Of a DNA stretch of 64,000 nt, positions 44,264 to 52,744 are shown one piece after another. The stretch lies in the NCBI GenBank assembly GCA_023387735.1, contig JAEWHP010000042.1, positions 62,001-126,000 on the forward strand, written 5' to 3'. A program made the translations under genes and the position numbers. Origin of the DNA: Pseudomonadota bacterium. GTDB taxonomy: Bacteria; Pseudomonadota; Alphaproteobacteria; Rhizobiales; Xanthobacteraceae. Each line of letters begins with the position of its first letter. Position 1 is the first letter of the stretch. The notes beneath the pieces are model-generated. The model saw only the letters and a list, made by a program, of their open reading frames with translations, did not search any database and had not been told where the DNA came from.

Positions 44264-45718
44264 CTAGAAGGAGCCAAACATCGAGCCCAGGACAATCACC
44301 GCCACTAGGGCGATGAGCGCGCTGACAATCCCGACCATGACGATATCGAGATAGCTCTCGCGATGCGTCGAACCGCAGACGGCGAGCAGCGTCACCACAG
44401 CGCCATTGTGCGGCAGGCTGTCAAGGGTGCCGGAGCCGATGGCGGCCACCCGGTGCATCAATGCGGGATTAATGCCTTGCTCTGCCGCGATGCGCATGTA
44501 GGTGTCGCCGAGCGCATCCAGCGCGATCGTCATGCCGCCCGAGGCCGAGCCGGTCAGGGCGGCGAGCACGTTGGTTGCCACCGCCAGCGAGACCAGTGGT
44601 CCGCCCCCAATTGAAAGCACCCATTCGCGCACCGCCGCGAAGGCAGGCAACATCGCAACGACGGCGCCGAAACCCACCAGGCTGGCGACGCTGAACGCCG
44701 GCAAGACGGAGGCGTTGGCGCCGGCATCCATGCTCTCGCGCAAGGCCGGCAGCCGCTTCCGATTGAAAAGAACAAGCGCCAGGATCGCGGCCGCGAGCGC
44801 CACCGCCACCGACCAGACACCGGCAACGGCGGACAGCGAGGTGGATCCCCAATGTGGTTCGGCCAGGAACGAGAAATCCAGGCGCGGCAGAATGACCAGC
44901 GACATCAGGAGATTGACGCTCACGACGACGACCAGCGGCAGCACCGCGATGGCAATCGGCACCGGGGTTTCGCCGTGCCGTCCGTGACTAATCTCCGCGG
45001 GATCGAATTCGCGCGCGGTCGTCGCCCGTTCCCGAATGATCTGATCATCGGCGGCCGCGCGCGGGGAGATGTCGGCACCGCCGCCATAGCCCTCGCCAGC
45101 CCGCCGGGCAGCGGCTTCGCAACGGGCGAGCCACCATAATCCAAATCCCAGCATGATCGCCGAGGCGATCACGCCAAGACCGGGCGCGGCGAACGGCGTG
45201 GTGCCGAAGAACGGCATCGGTATAGCGTTCTGGATGGCAGGCGTACCGGGGAACGCCGTCATCGTGAACGTAGACGTGCCAAGCGCGATTGCCGCCGGCA
45301 TCAGCCGCCGCGGAATGTCGGCGGCTTGAAACAGCGCCTGGGCCATCGGCGCCAATACAAAAAAGGCAACGAACAAGCTCACTCCACCGTAGGTCACGAG
45401 TGCACCGGCGAGCACCACCGCCAGTATGGCGCGACGCGGACCCAGCCGCTCGGTCATGAAGCCCGCGATGGCGGTAACCGAACCGCTGTCATCCATCAGC
45501 TTGCCGAACAGCGCGCCGAGCAGGAACAGCGGAAAGAACTGCGCGAGGAACTGCGCCGCGCTGCCCATGAAGGTCTGGGTCCAATGGGCGAGCAGCGGCT
45601 CCCGCGAGACGGCAGCAGCGATCAGTGCCGCCGCGGGAGCGAGCAGGAGCACGCTCCATCCGCGAAAAGCCAGCCAGACGAGCAGCCCCAGCCCAAGGAG
45701 AATACCCAGAAGCCCCAT
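44264..45718 (-). CDS. GntP-family permease (gluconate or hydroxyacid:proton symporter)
   Basis: 484-residue membrane protein with about twelve segments of the GntP family. ATG 45718 (MGLLGILLGLGL) is preferred to the long N-terminal extension in the frame. Typical stretches: FFPLFLLGALFGKLMDDSG, TYGGVSLFVAFFVLAP, FPGTPAIQNAIPMPFFGTTP and LDSLPHNGAVVTLLAVC. Members move gluconate or short hydroxyacids including 3-hydroxybutyrate. It follows the patatin gene by four bases, suggesting the two are coupled. Substrate unknown. Confidence 0.85.
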   Translation of the reverse strand: MGLLGILLGLGLLVWLAFRGWSVLLLAPAAALIAAAVSREPLLAHWTQTFMGSAAQFLAQFFPLFLLGALFGKLMDDSGSVTAIAGFMTERLGPRRAILAVVLAGALVTYGGVSLFVAFFVLAPMAQALFQAADIPRRLMPAAIALGTSTFTMTAFPGTPAIQNAIPMPFFGTTPFAAPGLGVIASAIMLGFGLWWLARCEAAARRAGEGYGGGADISPRAAADDQIIRERATTAREFDPAEISHGRHGETPVPIAIAVLPLVVVVSVNLLMSLVILPRLDFSFLAEPHWGSTSLSAVAGVWSVAVALAAAILALVLFNRKRLPALRESMDAGANASVLPAFSVASLVGFGAVVAMLPAFAAVREWVLSIGGGPLVSLAVATNVLAALTGSASGGMTIALDALGDTYMRIAAEQGINPALMHRVAAIGSGTLDSLPHNGAVVTLLAVCGSTHRESYLDIVMVGIVSALIALVAVIVLGSMFGSF

Positions 45719-45722
45719 GGCA

Positions 45723-46766
45723 TCAGACCTGTTCCAGGAGGACGTCCAGATTGATGGTGGACTGCTTTCCGACATTCGCGCCGTGCCTGGCCAGGAAGTC
45801 ATCCGCACAGCGGCGGCCTTCGACCTTCAGCATGGTTAGGAAGTCCCATTCCGCATTGAACTTGGAGGACGCACCAAGCTTGTCCAGGGCCGCGCTGGAG
45901 ATGAGGTGAATTCTCATGGAAGCCCACAGTGCCCCCTCGCCCTTGCCGACGTCGGCCACCTGGCGCAGCATCGCAATCATGCGCAACTCCTTCAACAGCG
46001 TGGCGTTGAAGGAAACCTCGTTCAAGCGATCGAGAATATCGCGCGCCGAGCGCGGCGTACCCTGACGTTCAACCGGGTTGACCGCGACCAGCAGCGTATC
46101 GTGCGATGCGCACTCGCGCACCAATGGCGTGATGGTCGGATTGCCCGAATAGCCGCCGTCCCAATACGCCTCGCCGTCGATCTCGATGGCCTGGAACAAC
46201 GTCGGCAGGCAGGCGGACGCCAGCAGCACGTCCGGCGTGAGTTCATTGTTTCGGAACACGCGGCCGCGGCCGGTGCGGACGTTGGTGGCGGTCACGAACA
46301 AGCGGATCCTGGATTTCGCCGCCCGGTCGAAATCAACGCATTCGGCCAATATGTCGCGTAACGGGTTGGCGCCTCGCGGGTTCAGGTCGTAAGGCGAGAA
46401 CACGCGCGCGGCCATGTCGAACGCGAGAAAGAATGGCGAATTGTCCAGGCTCCACCGGCCGAGCAGAACATCCATGGGACTTCGTCGGATCGGGCTGAAC
46501 CGGGCGGAATGCGAGACGCGCCGCCAGAACCCTTCGAGTGCTGCCCGCGCTCCCTCGGGTCCGCCCTTTTCATAGCCATCGACCAGCACCACGGCATTCA
46601 TCGCGCCCGCAGAAGTGCCGGAGATGCCATCGATCCGCAGCCATGATTCTTCGAGGAGCCGGTCAAGCACGCCCCACGTGAACGCGCCGTGAGAACCGCC
46701 ACCCTGCAGGGCGAGATCGACCAGAACGGCCTCACGGTCCGATTTCGCCGGAGCAGCAGTCACCAT
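45723..46766 (-). CDS. Patatin-like phospholipase
   Basis: 347-residue lipid acyl hydrolase with a Ser-Asp dyad. The oxyanion motif GGGSHG is at 22-27, the nucleophile Ser52 lies in GTSAG and the Asp in YWDGGYSG. ATG 46766 is chosen over 46826 because GAGGG lies just before it; the longer form adds 20 residues. Cytoplasmic by lack of a signal. In related rhizobia, patatin genes sit next to 3-hydroxybutyrate genes and may take part in polyhydroxybutyrate or phospholipid turnover; the following GntP-like permease fits that idea. Confidence 0.88.
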   Translation of the reverse strand: MVTAAPAKSDREAVLVDLALQGGGSHGAFTWGVLDRLLEESWLRIDGISGTSAGAMNAVVLVDGYEKGGPEGARAALEGFWRRVSHSARFSPIRRSPMDVLLGRWSLDNSPFFLAFDMAARVFSPYDLNPRGANPLRDILAECVDFDRAAKSRIRLFVTATNVRTGRGRVFRNNELTPDVLLASACLPTLFQAIEIDGEAYWDGGYSGNPTITPLVRECASHDTLLVAVNPVERQGTPRSARDILDRLNEVSFNATLLKELRMIAMLRQVADVGKGEGALWASMRIHLISSAALDKLGASSKFNAEWDFLTMLKVEGRRCADDFLARHGANVGKQSTINLDVLLEQV

Positions 46767-46974
46767 CACACCCTCGTCGTTTGCTGCGGGTGCTAAGAAC
46801 CTAGCGAAATACCCCTCCGTCGCCATCGGGTCTTACCCTTAGCGCCCGCCGACGAGATCACCTGAGTGAGTTGCTCTGCCCTCCAGGGTACGGTGTTTGG
46901 GTCATTTGACGACAAAGGCTGTCGCCTCTTGCGCGAGGCCAGCAAATAAATGAAGGGACGTAAGAGTCCGTGGC

Positions 46975-48660
46975 TTAATTGCCCTGCCCGTAACTGTCCC
47001 TTGCAGCCGCGGCACTCACATAACCGAGCCGGACATCCCGCTCGACAAGCTCGCGTGCCCGCAACCGGGCTTTGCCGAAGCCGCCGCCGCCGGACGTTTC
47101 GAGCCGGATAATGTCGCCATTTTTCACGATCATGTTGGTGACCTTGGAACGCAACGCCCGCTTTTGACCGCCGCGGATCAAATACAGAGCGCTTGGCGCT
47201 GCGGACTCGCCGCCAGCCAGACCGAATGGACGGAACTTGAATCGATCGAGATTGGTCGACAACTGCGCCATCGGGCAATCGATCCGCCATTCGCGCCACA
47301 GGCCGAGCCCGCCCCGCCATTGGCCGGGACCGCCGGTATCGGTCAGCAGCCCGTACCCCATGAACGTCACCGGCATGTCGCTTTCGATCATCTCCATCGG
47401 GATGTTCGAGTTGTTGTGCATGCCGAACGACAGCGCCGATGGACCGTCGGAAACCGGCAGCGCGCCGATCCCGCCAACCTCGATCTCGACCAGAACGCGG
47501 CGGCCCATTTCGGGGTCGATGGTCTGCAGCGTCACGACATAGGAGACGGCATAGTACGCCGCCGGCATCCGCGCCGGCACCGCCTGATGCAGCGCGCCGA
47601 ACAACACCGTGGCCAGCCGATGCCCGATGGCGATGCGATGCACGACCGGCGCCGGCACGGCCGCACTGACGCACAGACCGGGCGGCGCCACGATCTTGAC
47701 GGGGCGATAGCACCCCGCGTTGGCCGCGATCGGCACGTCGGCCGAGGCGATCAATGCATAAAATACCGTCGAGCATGTCGACGAGAGCGTTGCGTTGCTC
47801 GGCCCCATCACCTGCGGACTGCAGCCAGAGAGATCGACTGTGAGACCCTCGCCTTCAACCACCAGCCTGGCGTGAATGCGGATCGGCGCGTCCGAAATCC
47901 CGTCGTCGTCGACGTGATCCTCAAACCCGTAAGTGCCATCTGGAATTCGGCCGATCACGGCCCGCATGGCCGCCTCGGAGCGATCGAGCAGTTGCTTAGT
48001 CGCCGTTTCGAAACGCGCCTCGCCGAGCTTCGCGGCAAGCCGCTCGACGCTGGCAGCGCCGATGTCGAGCGAGGCGAGTTGCGACTGCAGATCGCCCCAG
48101 AGAATGTCAGGCTGGCGAACATTCTGCAGGATGATGGCACGGATCGGCTCATTGAGTTTGCCGTCTTCGACTATCTTCACCGGTGGTATTCGCAAGCCTT
48201 CCTGAAAGATCTCCGTCGCGCTCGAGCCGTAACTGCCCGGTGAGGAGCCCCCTACGTCCAGATGGTGGCACAACGCCCCGACGAACCCGATGCGCCGACC
48301 GTTGCGAAACACGGCCTTGTAGGCAACGATGTCAGGCAGATGCTGGCCACCGCAGTACGGGTCATTCGATATGACGACGTCGTCCGGACCCCATCTGTCG
48401 GGCGGAATGTGGCTCGCCAGGATCTCGGTGAGGAAGTAGCTCATCGAGTTGAGATGGCTCGGGATGCGCGCCGCCTGCGCGACGTTCCATCCATCGCGGT
48501 CGAAGATTGCGGTCGAGTAGTCGAGCAGTTCCCGCACGATGGTCGAGCGGCTGGTACGCCAGATGGTAACGTCCATCTCGGCAGCAGCAGCGGTCAAAGC
48601 GTTGTAGATGATCTCGAGTTCGATCGGCGAGATATCGGCATCAGCAACGTTCACGTTCAT
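46975..48660 (-). CDS. hyuB: Hydantoinase B / oxoprolinase family protein
   Basis: 561-residue subunit of an ATP-dependent hydantoinase or acetone/acetophenone-carboxylase-like enzyme. Family features are the start ISPIELEIIYNALTAAAAEMDV, the SRSTIVRELLDYSTAIFD stretch, NDPYCGGQHLPDI and the late FGMHNNSN and GGGGFGKAR segments. ATG 48660 is preferred: it overlaps the HyuA stop by ATGA. Functions only with HyuA. Substrate unknown; divergent TRAP genes suggest an imported organic acid or cyclic amide. Confidence 0.92.
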   Translation of the reverse strand: MNVNVADADISPIELEIIYNALTAAAAEMDVTIWRTSRSTIVRELLDYSTAIFDRDGWNVAQAARIPSHLNSMSYFLTEILASHIPPDRWGPDDVVISNDPYCGGQHLPDIVAYKAVFRNGRRIGFVGALCHHLDVGGSSPGSYGSSATEIFQEGLRIPPVKIVEDGKLNEPIRAIILQNVRQPDILWGDLQSQLASLDIGAASVERLAAKLGEARFETATKQLLDRSEAAMRAVIGRIPDGTYGFEDHVDDDGISDAPIRIHARLVVEGEGLTVDLSGCSPQVMGPSNATLSSTCSTVFYALIASADVPIAANAGCYRPVKIVAPPGLCVSAAVPAPVVHRIAIGHRLATVLFGALHQAVPARMPAAYYAVSYVVTLQTIDPEMGRRVLVEIEVGGIGALPVSDGPSALSFGMHNNSNIPMEMIESDMPVTFMGYGLLTDTGGPGQWRGGLGLWREWRIDCPMAQLSTNLDRFKFRPFGLAGGESAAPSALYLIRGGQKRALRSKVTNMIVKNGDIIRLETSGGGGFGKARLRARELVERDVRLGYVSAAAARDSYGQGN

Positions 48661-50717
48661 CCCTGCCTCCTCGCCACGAGGTGGCCGCTCTTGTCGCGCT
48701 GACAACTCCATCCTTCGACGAGCAGGACGCTGGTGTAGGCTTCCTCGATGACGGCCGGCCCTTCGATCATAGCGCCCGGAAACACGTCGGCGCGGTTCCA
48801 CACTGCAACATCCCGCCAACCGCCGGAAAGCCAGATATTTCGCTTGCCGACCGGCTTGCCGCTGTCGCGCGCATCCGCCCCTTTGGCGGCGGGCTTGGGC
48901 AAGCGGCCAATCGCCGAGGCACGCAACGACACGATCTCGACGGACGAACCTGGATTCGAATAAGAAAAAAACTGACGGTGGAGATCGTGAAAATCATCGA
49001 TCAGCACGGCCAGCGCCGCCTCGTCGAGCTGGTGGGAGCGCAACGGCACCGTCAGCTCAAAAGCCTGCCCCTTGTAGTGCATGTCGGCGGAGAGCTCGAT
49101 GTGACGGTCGTTCTCGGGAATGGCGTCGGCATCGAGCCTTGTCCGCGCATCGGCAACGAGGCCTTCGAGCAGCGGCGTGATCGCGCCGAGCTTTTCCGGG
49201 GTCGCATCGATCACGCGCGAGCGGACGAGGTCATGGGTCAGGTCCGAATGAAGGATGCCATAGGCGGACAACGTGCTGGCATTCTCCGGGAATATCACGC
49301 GCCGGATCCCGGTTTCGTCAGCCACATCGAGTGCATGCAGCCCCGCGGCTCCGCCAAAGGCGATCATCGTGAATTCGCGAGGATCGACACCCTTCTCGAA
49401 CAGCGACAGACGGATCGCGGCGCCGAGATTCGCGTTGACCACGGCCAGCAATCCCTCCGCCGCCGGCTCGGTCGCGAGGCTGAGCGGTTCGGCCACCTCG
49501 GTGTCGATCACCGCGCGAGCCGCCTTGCCATCAAGGCGCATTCCCCCGCCGAGGAACTTCTCGCCGTCGATCCGGCCGAGCGTGACATTCGCATCGGTCA
49601 CCGTCGCCCCGACGCCGCCACGACCGTAGCAGGCGGGGCCCGGATAGGAGCCGGCGCTTTCAGGTCCGACCGTCAGCCGCTTGCCCCGCTGCACTTTCGC
49701 GAGCGAGCCGCCGCCCGCGCCGATGGCACGGATTTCGACCATCGGAATGCGGACCGGCATCCGGTCCACCTCGCCCTGCATGACGACGTTGACGCGGCCG
49801 TTGCGCACCACCGAGACGTCGAAGCTGGTCCCGCCCATGTCGACCCCGATCAGGTTGTCCTCGCCGAGAACCCTGCTCAATATCGCGCAGGCTGCGCTGC
49901 CGCCCGACGGTCCCGAGAGCAGAAGCCGTACCGGCTCCAGCGCCGCGGTCCTCGCGGCGCATACACCGCCGTTCGACTGCACCAGAAGCAACCGCGGCCG
50001 AAACCCTTCCGTCTCCATGCGGTGCGAGAGCTTGTCGAGATATCCCGCGATGACCGGAATCAGAACCGCGTTGAGCACGGTAGTCGACGTGCGCTCGTAT
50101 TCGCGGATTTCGGCGCTCAGAGCGCTCGCGCACGAGACTTTTAGGGCAGGCCTCGTCTTGGCGAGATACTCGGCGATCGCCTGTTCATGCTGCGGATTAA
50201 GGTAGGAATTCATCAGGCAGACGGCGACACTGACCGGATTGATTTTGTCGATCGCCGCGGCGAGGCTATCCAGCGCCGCTTGCGTCAGTGGTGTCTCGAC
50301 GCGGCCGTCCGACCGTACCCTCTCTGCGACGCCGATGCGGCAATCGCGCGGGATCAGCGTCGGCGGTTGCTGTGGACTGAGCGAGTAGACCTCGCGCCGG
50401 ACGTGGCGACCGATCTCCAGCACATCCTCAAAGCCTGCCGTCGTCACCAGCACCGATTTGGGTAGCTTGCGCTCCAGGATCGCATTGGTGGCGATCGTCG
50501 TGCCGTGGAGCAGGAAGCCCACATCAGGCAGCGTGAAATTGTAACGGGCCGCCGCTTCCTTGATTCCGGTCATCAGACCGACGGAGGGGTCCTCCGGCGT
50601 GGTCGGGGTCTTGTAGCCGACGATTGCGCCCGTCCGGGCGTCATAGATCTGCAGGTCGGTAAAGGTGCCGCCGATATCGACACCGATCCTGACCGGCGCC
50701 ACCTCAATTAACGCCAC
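48657..50717 (-). CDS. hyuA: Hydantoinase A / oxoprolinase family protein
   Basis: 686-residue ATP-binding subunit partner of HyuB, of the actin-like fold. The phosphate-binding loops are GVDIGGTFTDLQIYD (12-26) and GVDMGGTSFDVSVV, and the mid-region has GPSGGSAA. Full length. N-methylhydantoinases, 5-oxoprolinases and acetone carboxylases share this subunit; no third carboxylase subunit lies nearby, so a hydantoin- or oxoproline-type ring opening is favoured. Its promoter lies in the 219 bases facing the TRAP operon, where a weak sigma-54-like sequence reads in its direction. Confidence 0.92.
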   Translation of the reverse strand: MALIEVAPVRIGVDIGGTFTDLQIYDARTGAIVGYKTPTTPEDPSVGLMTGIKEAAARYNFTLPDVGFLLHGTTIATNAILERKLPKSVLVTTAGFEDVLEIGRHVRREVYSLSPQQPPTLIPRDCRIGVAERVRSDGRVETPLTQAALDSLAAAIDKINPVSVAVCLMNSYLNPQHEQAIAEYLAKTRPALKVSCASALSAEIREYERTSTTVLNAVLIPVIAGYLDKLSHRMETEGFRPRLLLVQSNGGVCAARTAALEPVRLLLSGPSGGSAACAILSRVLGEDNLIGVDMGGTSFDVSVVRNGRVNVVMQGEVDRMPVRIPMVEIRAIGAGGGSLAKVQRGKRLTVGPESAGSYPGPACYGRGGVGATVTDANVTLGRIDGEKFLGGGMRLDGKAARAVIDTEVAEPLSLATEPAAEGLLAVVNANLGAAIRLSLFEKGVDPREFTMIAFGGAAGLHALDVADETGIRRVIFPENASTLSAYGILHSDLTHDLVRSRVIDATPEKLGAITPLLEGLVADARTRLDADAIPENDRHIELSADMHYKGQAFELTVPLRSHQLDEAALAVLIDDFHDLHRQFFSYSNPGSSVEIVSLRASAIGRLPKPAAKGADARDSGKPVGKRNIWLSGGWRDVAVWNRADVFPGAMIEGPAVIEEAYTSVLLVEGWSCQRDKSGHLVARRQG

Positions 50718-50807
50718 TAGAACTTCCCCAATCTTGATAAGCCGCGAACTGCGCCCGCGATCCTACACAGATCGGATCGCGAAGCCAGCACGTGATCAAG
50801 GCGTTCT

Positions 50808-50821
50808 GGTGCGCTCATTGC
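50808..50821 (+). promoter_or_regulatory. Sigma-54-type promoter candidate, distal, for the TRAP operon
   Basis: TGGTGCGCTCATTGCT has GG (50808-50809) and GC (50820-50821) ten bases apart with TTGCT at the -12 element. It lies 116 bases before the dctP-type start codon. A second candidate of the same form lies at 50889-50902. Confidence 0.45.
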
Positions 50822-50828
50822 TCAGTTT

Positions 50829-50842
50829 GCAAGCATTAGCCC
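50829..50842 (-). promoter_or_regulatory. Weak sigma-54-type promoter candidate toward hyuA
   Basis: On the minus strand TGGGCTAATGCTTGCA has GG and GC ten bases apart and a perfect TTGCA, but the -24 element lacks the CAC part. It would start transcription near 50817, about 100 bases before hyuA. Held with low confidence because it overlaps the + strand candidates' region. Confidence 0.25.
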
Positions 50843-50888
50843 AGTGCATGACTGATCCGCGCAGCACGAGAAGGGCCGGCAGCAGGTT

Positions 50889-50902
50889 GGTGCGGAAATT
50901 GC
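50889..50902 (+). promoter_or_regulatory. Sigma-54-type promoter candidate, proximal, for the TRAP operon
   Basis: TGGTGCGGAAATTGCA has GG (50889-50890) and GC (50901-50902) ten bases apart, TGG at -24 and TTGCA at -12. A start near 50914 would leave about 23 bases of leader holding GAGGAG at 50923-50928 before ATG 50937. The best promoter match I see in the window. Confidence 0.55.
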
Positions 50903-50936
50903 AAAAGCTCACTCCGGGATCAGAGGAGAGTTTTGG

Positions 50937-52001
50937 ATGACCTCACGCCATCGATTGCTCACAGCCGTTGCTGCATTTTGGCTCGGAACGGTAGCGACCG
51001 CCGACGCGCAGCAGAAGATGACCGTCACGATCGTGACCCAACCCTTCGGCACGCAGCCGCAGTTCACCAAGGTCGACCAGCCTATTTTGCGGGACGGGCT
51101 GAAGGCCAAGTCAAACGGACAGATCGACGTCAAGCTGTCGGCCTGGCCGGAGATGAACCTGAACGGCCCCGAAGTGCTTCGCCTCATACGCGCCGGGCAG
51201 GTCGATATCGGCGCGGCCCCGCTCTCGACCGTTTCCGGCGACGTGCCATTCCTCGACGGGATCGATCTGGCAGGCCTGCATCCCGACATCGAACAGGCCC
51301 GAAAGACGGCGCTTGCCCTGGTCCCCCTTGCCAACAAGGAACTGGAGAAGTTCGGCAGCCAGATCGTCGCGGTCTATCCTTTCCCGGCGCAGGTGATCTG
51401 GTGTCGCCAGCCGGTCTCCAGCCTGGCCGACCTCAAGGGCCGAAAGATCCGCACCTTCGGCGCCTCGCTCAATGATTTCGTGACGGCCATCGGCGCACAG
51501 CCTGTCTCGATAGGGTTTCCCGAAGTCTACAGCGCGCTCGAGCGCGGCGTTGCCGACTGCGCCGTGACGGGCACCGGCTCGGGCAATGCGGCGAAGTGGT
51601 ACGAGGTAACGACCAGCATCTACAACCTCTCGGTCGGATGGGCGATTGCCGCCTACTACGTCAACACGGCATGGTGGAAAAAGCTCGACCAGCCGACGAG
51701 GGACCTGATCACCGCGACGATGAAGGACGTCGAGCTTGCACAGTGGAAGCTCGGCGCCGAGGCGACCCAGGACGGGCTCGATTGCAACGCCGGAAAGGCG
51801 GCAGGCTGCAAGATCCACACACTCGTCACGGACAAGGCGATGAAGGTCGTGGATGCGACCGCCGAGGATAAGGCCACCCTCAAGAAGATCGTGGAAACCA
51901 CCGTCATCCCCGGGTGGGTGAAACGCTGTGGCGCGCGGTGTGGCGAGATCTACAACGAATCCGTCGCTCCGATCACGGGATTGAAATTCACGGCGAACTG
52001 A
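50937..52001 (+). CDS. TRAP transporter substrate-binding protein (DctP type)
   Basis: 354-residue periplasmic binding protein with a signal peptide ending in ATADAQQ. TRAP family features include LKGRKIRTFGASLNDFVTAIGAQPVSIGFPEVYSALERG in the middle, a conserved contact region, and an unusual cysteine-containing part (CNAGKAAGCK, CGARCG) that may form disulfides. It captures a carboxylate or related compound for the DctQM pair. The start codon follows GAGGAG at 50923-50928. Located opposite hyuAB, so a hydantoin-derived or amide-type substrate is plausible. Confidence 0.88.
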   Translation: MTSRHRLLTAVAAFWLGTVATADAQQKMTVTIVTQPFGTQPQFTKVDQPILRDGLKAKSNGQIDVKLSAWPEMNLNGPEVLRLIRAGQVDIGAAPLSTVSGDVPFLDGIDLAGLHPDIEQARKTALALVPLANKELEKFGSQIVAVYPFPAQVIWCRQPVSSLADLKGRKIRTFGASLNDFVTAIGAQPVSIGFPEVYSALERGVADCAVTGTGSGNAAKWYEVTTSIYNLSVGWAIAAYYVNTAWWKKLDQPTRDLITATMKDVELAQWKLGAEATQDGLDCNAGKAAGCKIHTLVTDKAMKVVDATAEDKATLKKIVETTVIPGWVKRCGARCGEIYNESVAPITGLKFTAN

Positions 52002-52079
52002 TGAGCACCCTGGAAGCTCACCCGCGGCTCGTGATGCTGGTCATCGGGTCAAGGTAACCACACAAAGCGGGAAAACCCG

Positions 52080-52742
52080 ATGCCGAATGCCGCGAATGAG
52101 CGCGGATCTCCCTTCCCCATGCGTGGGACGGGATTTCCGCGGACGATACGGAAAGTCGCCAGCGCCGTGGCGGCGGTCATGAGCTATGTAGCGGGCTGGA
52201 ACTTCATTTTCTGCGCCGTGTTCATCACGATCGATGTCGTTTGCCGCAACTTCGGCGGCTTCTCCTCAAGCGCCACCACCGAGATCACAAGCTACATGCT
52301 CGCGTTCGGCCTTGCATGGGGACTCGCCCATGCGCTGGCGACGCGTTCCCATATCCGCATCGACGTCCTGGTCAATCGCATGCCCATTGGCGTTCGCCAG
52401 TATCTTCACGCATTGGCGCTGGTTCTCCTGACCGGATTGTCCCTGTTCTTCGCCTGGTGCGCATGGAGCCTTGTCGGCGAGAGCATGCTCTTCAACGCCA
52501 GGGACACGAGCGCGTTGGCCATCCCGCTCGTGATACCCCAGGGCCTGTGGGCCGTCGGCATCACGATGCTAGCTGTTTTTGCGGTTGTCCTGCTGCTGGA
52601 GATCTCTTGCTTACTCGTAGCGGGCGACGCCGCCGAGATCGACAGGCTGCTGGGTCCCCGCGGCTATCAGGAAGAGACGCAGGAAGCGCTGGAAGCGGTC
52701 GGCCTGGCCCCCGCGCGAAGCGCGGATGGAAGGGGCACGTAA
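52080..52742 (+). CDS. TRAP transporter small permease (DctQ type)
   Basis: 220-residue membrane protein with four segments of the DctQ family (VAAVMSYVAGWNFIFCAVFITIDVV... first, with the typical NFGGFSSSATTEITSYMLAFG and THALATRSHIRIDV-like middle HALATRSHIRID). It bridges the binding protein and the large permease. The start is ATG 52080 (52119 also possible). A C-terminal cytoplasmic tail of about 40 residues follows the last segment. Three bases separate it from the large permease gene. Confidence 0.85.
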   Translation: MPNAANERGSPFPMRGTGFPRTIRKVASAVAAVMSYVAGWNFIFCAVFITIDVVCRNFGGFSSSATTEITSYMLAFGLAWGLAHALATRSHIRIDVLVNRMPIGVRQYLHALALVLLTGLSLFFAWCAWSLVGESMLFNARDTSALAIPLVIPQGLWAVGITMLAVFAVVLLLEISCLLVAGDAAEIDRLLGPRGYQEETQEALEAVGLAPARSADGRGT

Positions 52743-52744
52743 CC

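Noticed and set aside
46924..46939. Hairpin GCCTC-TTGCGC-GAGGC between hyuB and the patatin gene
   Set aside because: Only five base pairs and no T run; not enough to call a terminator.
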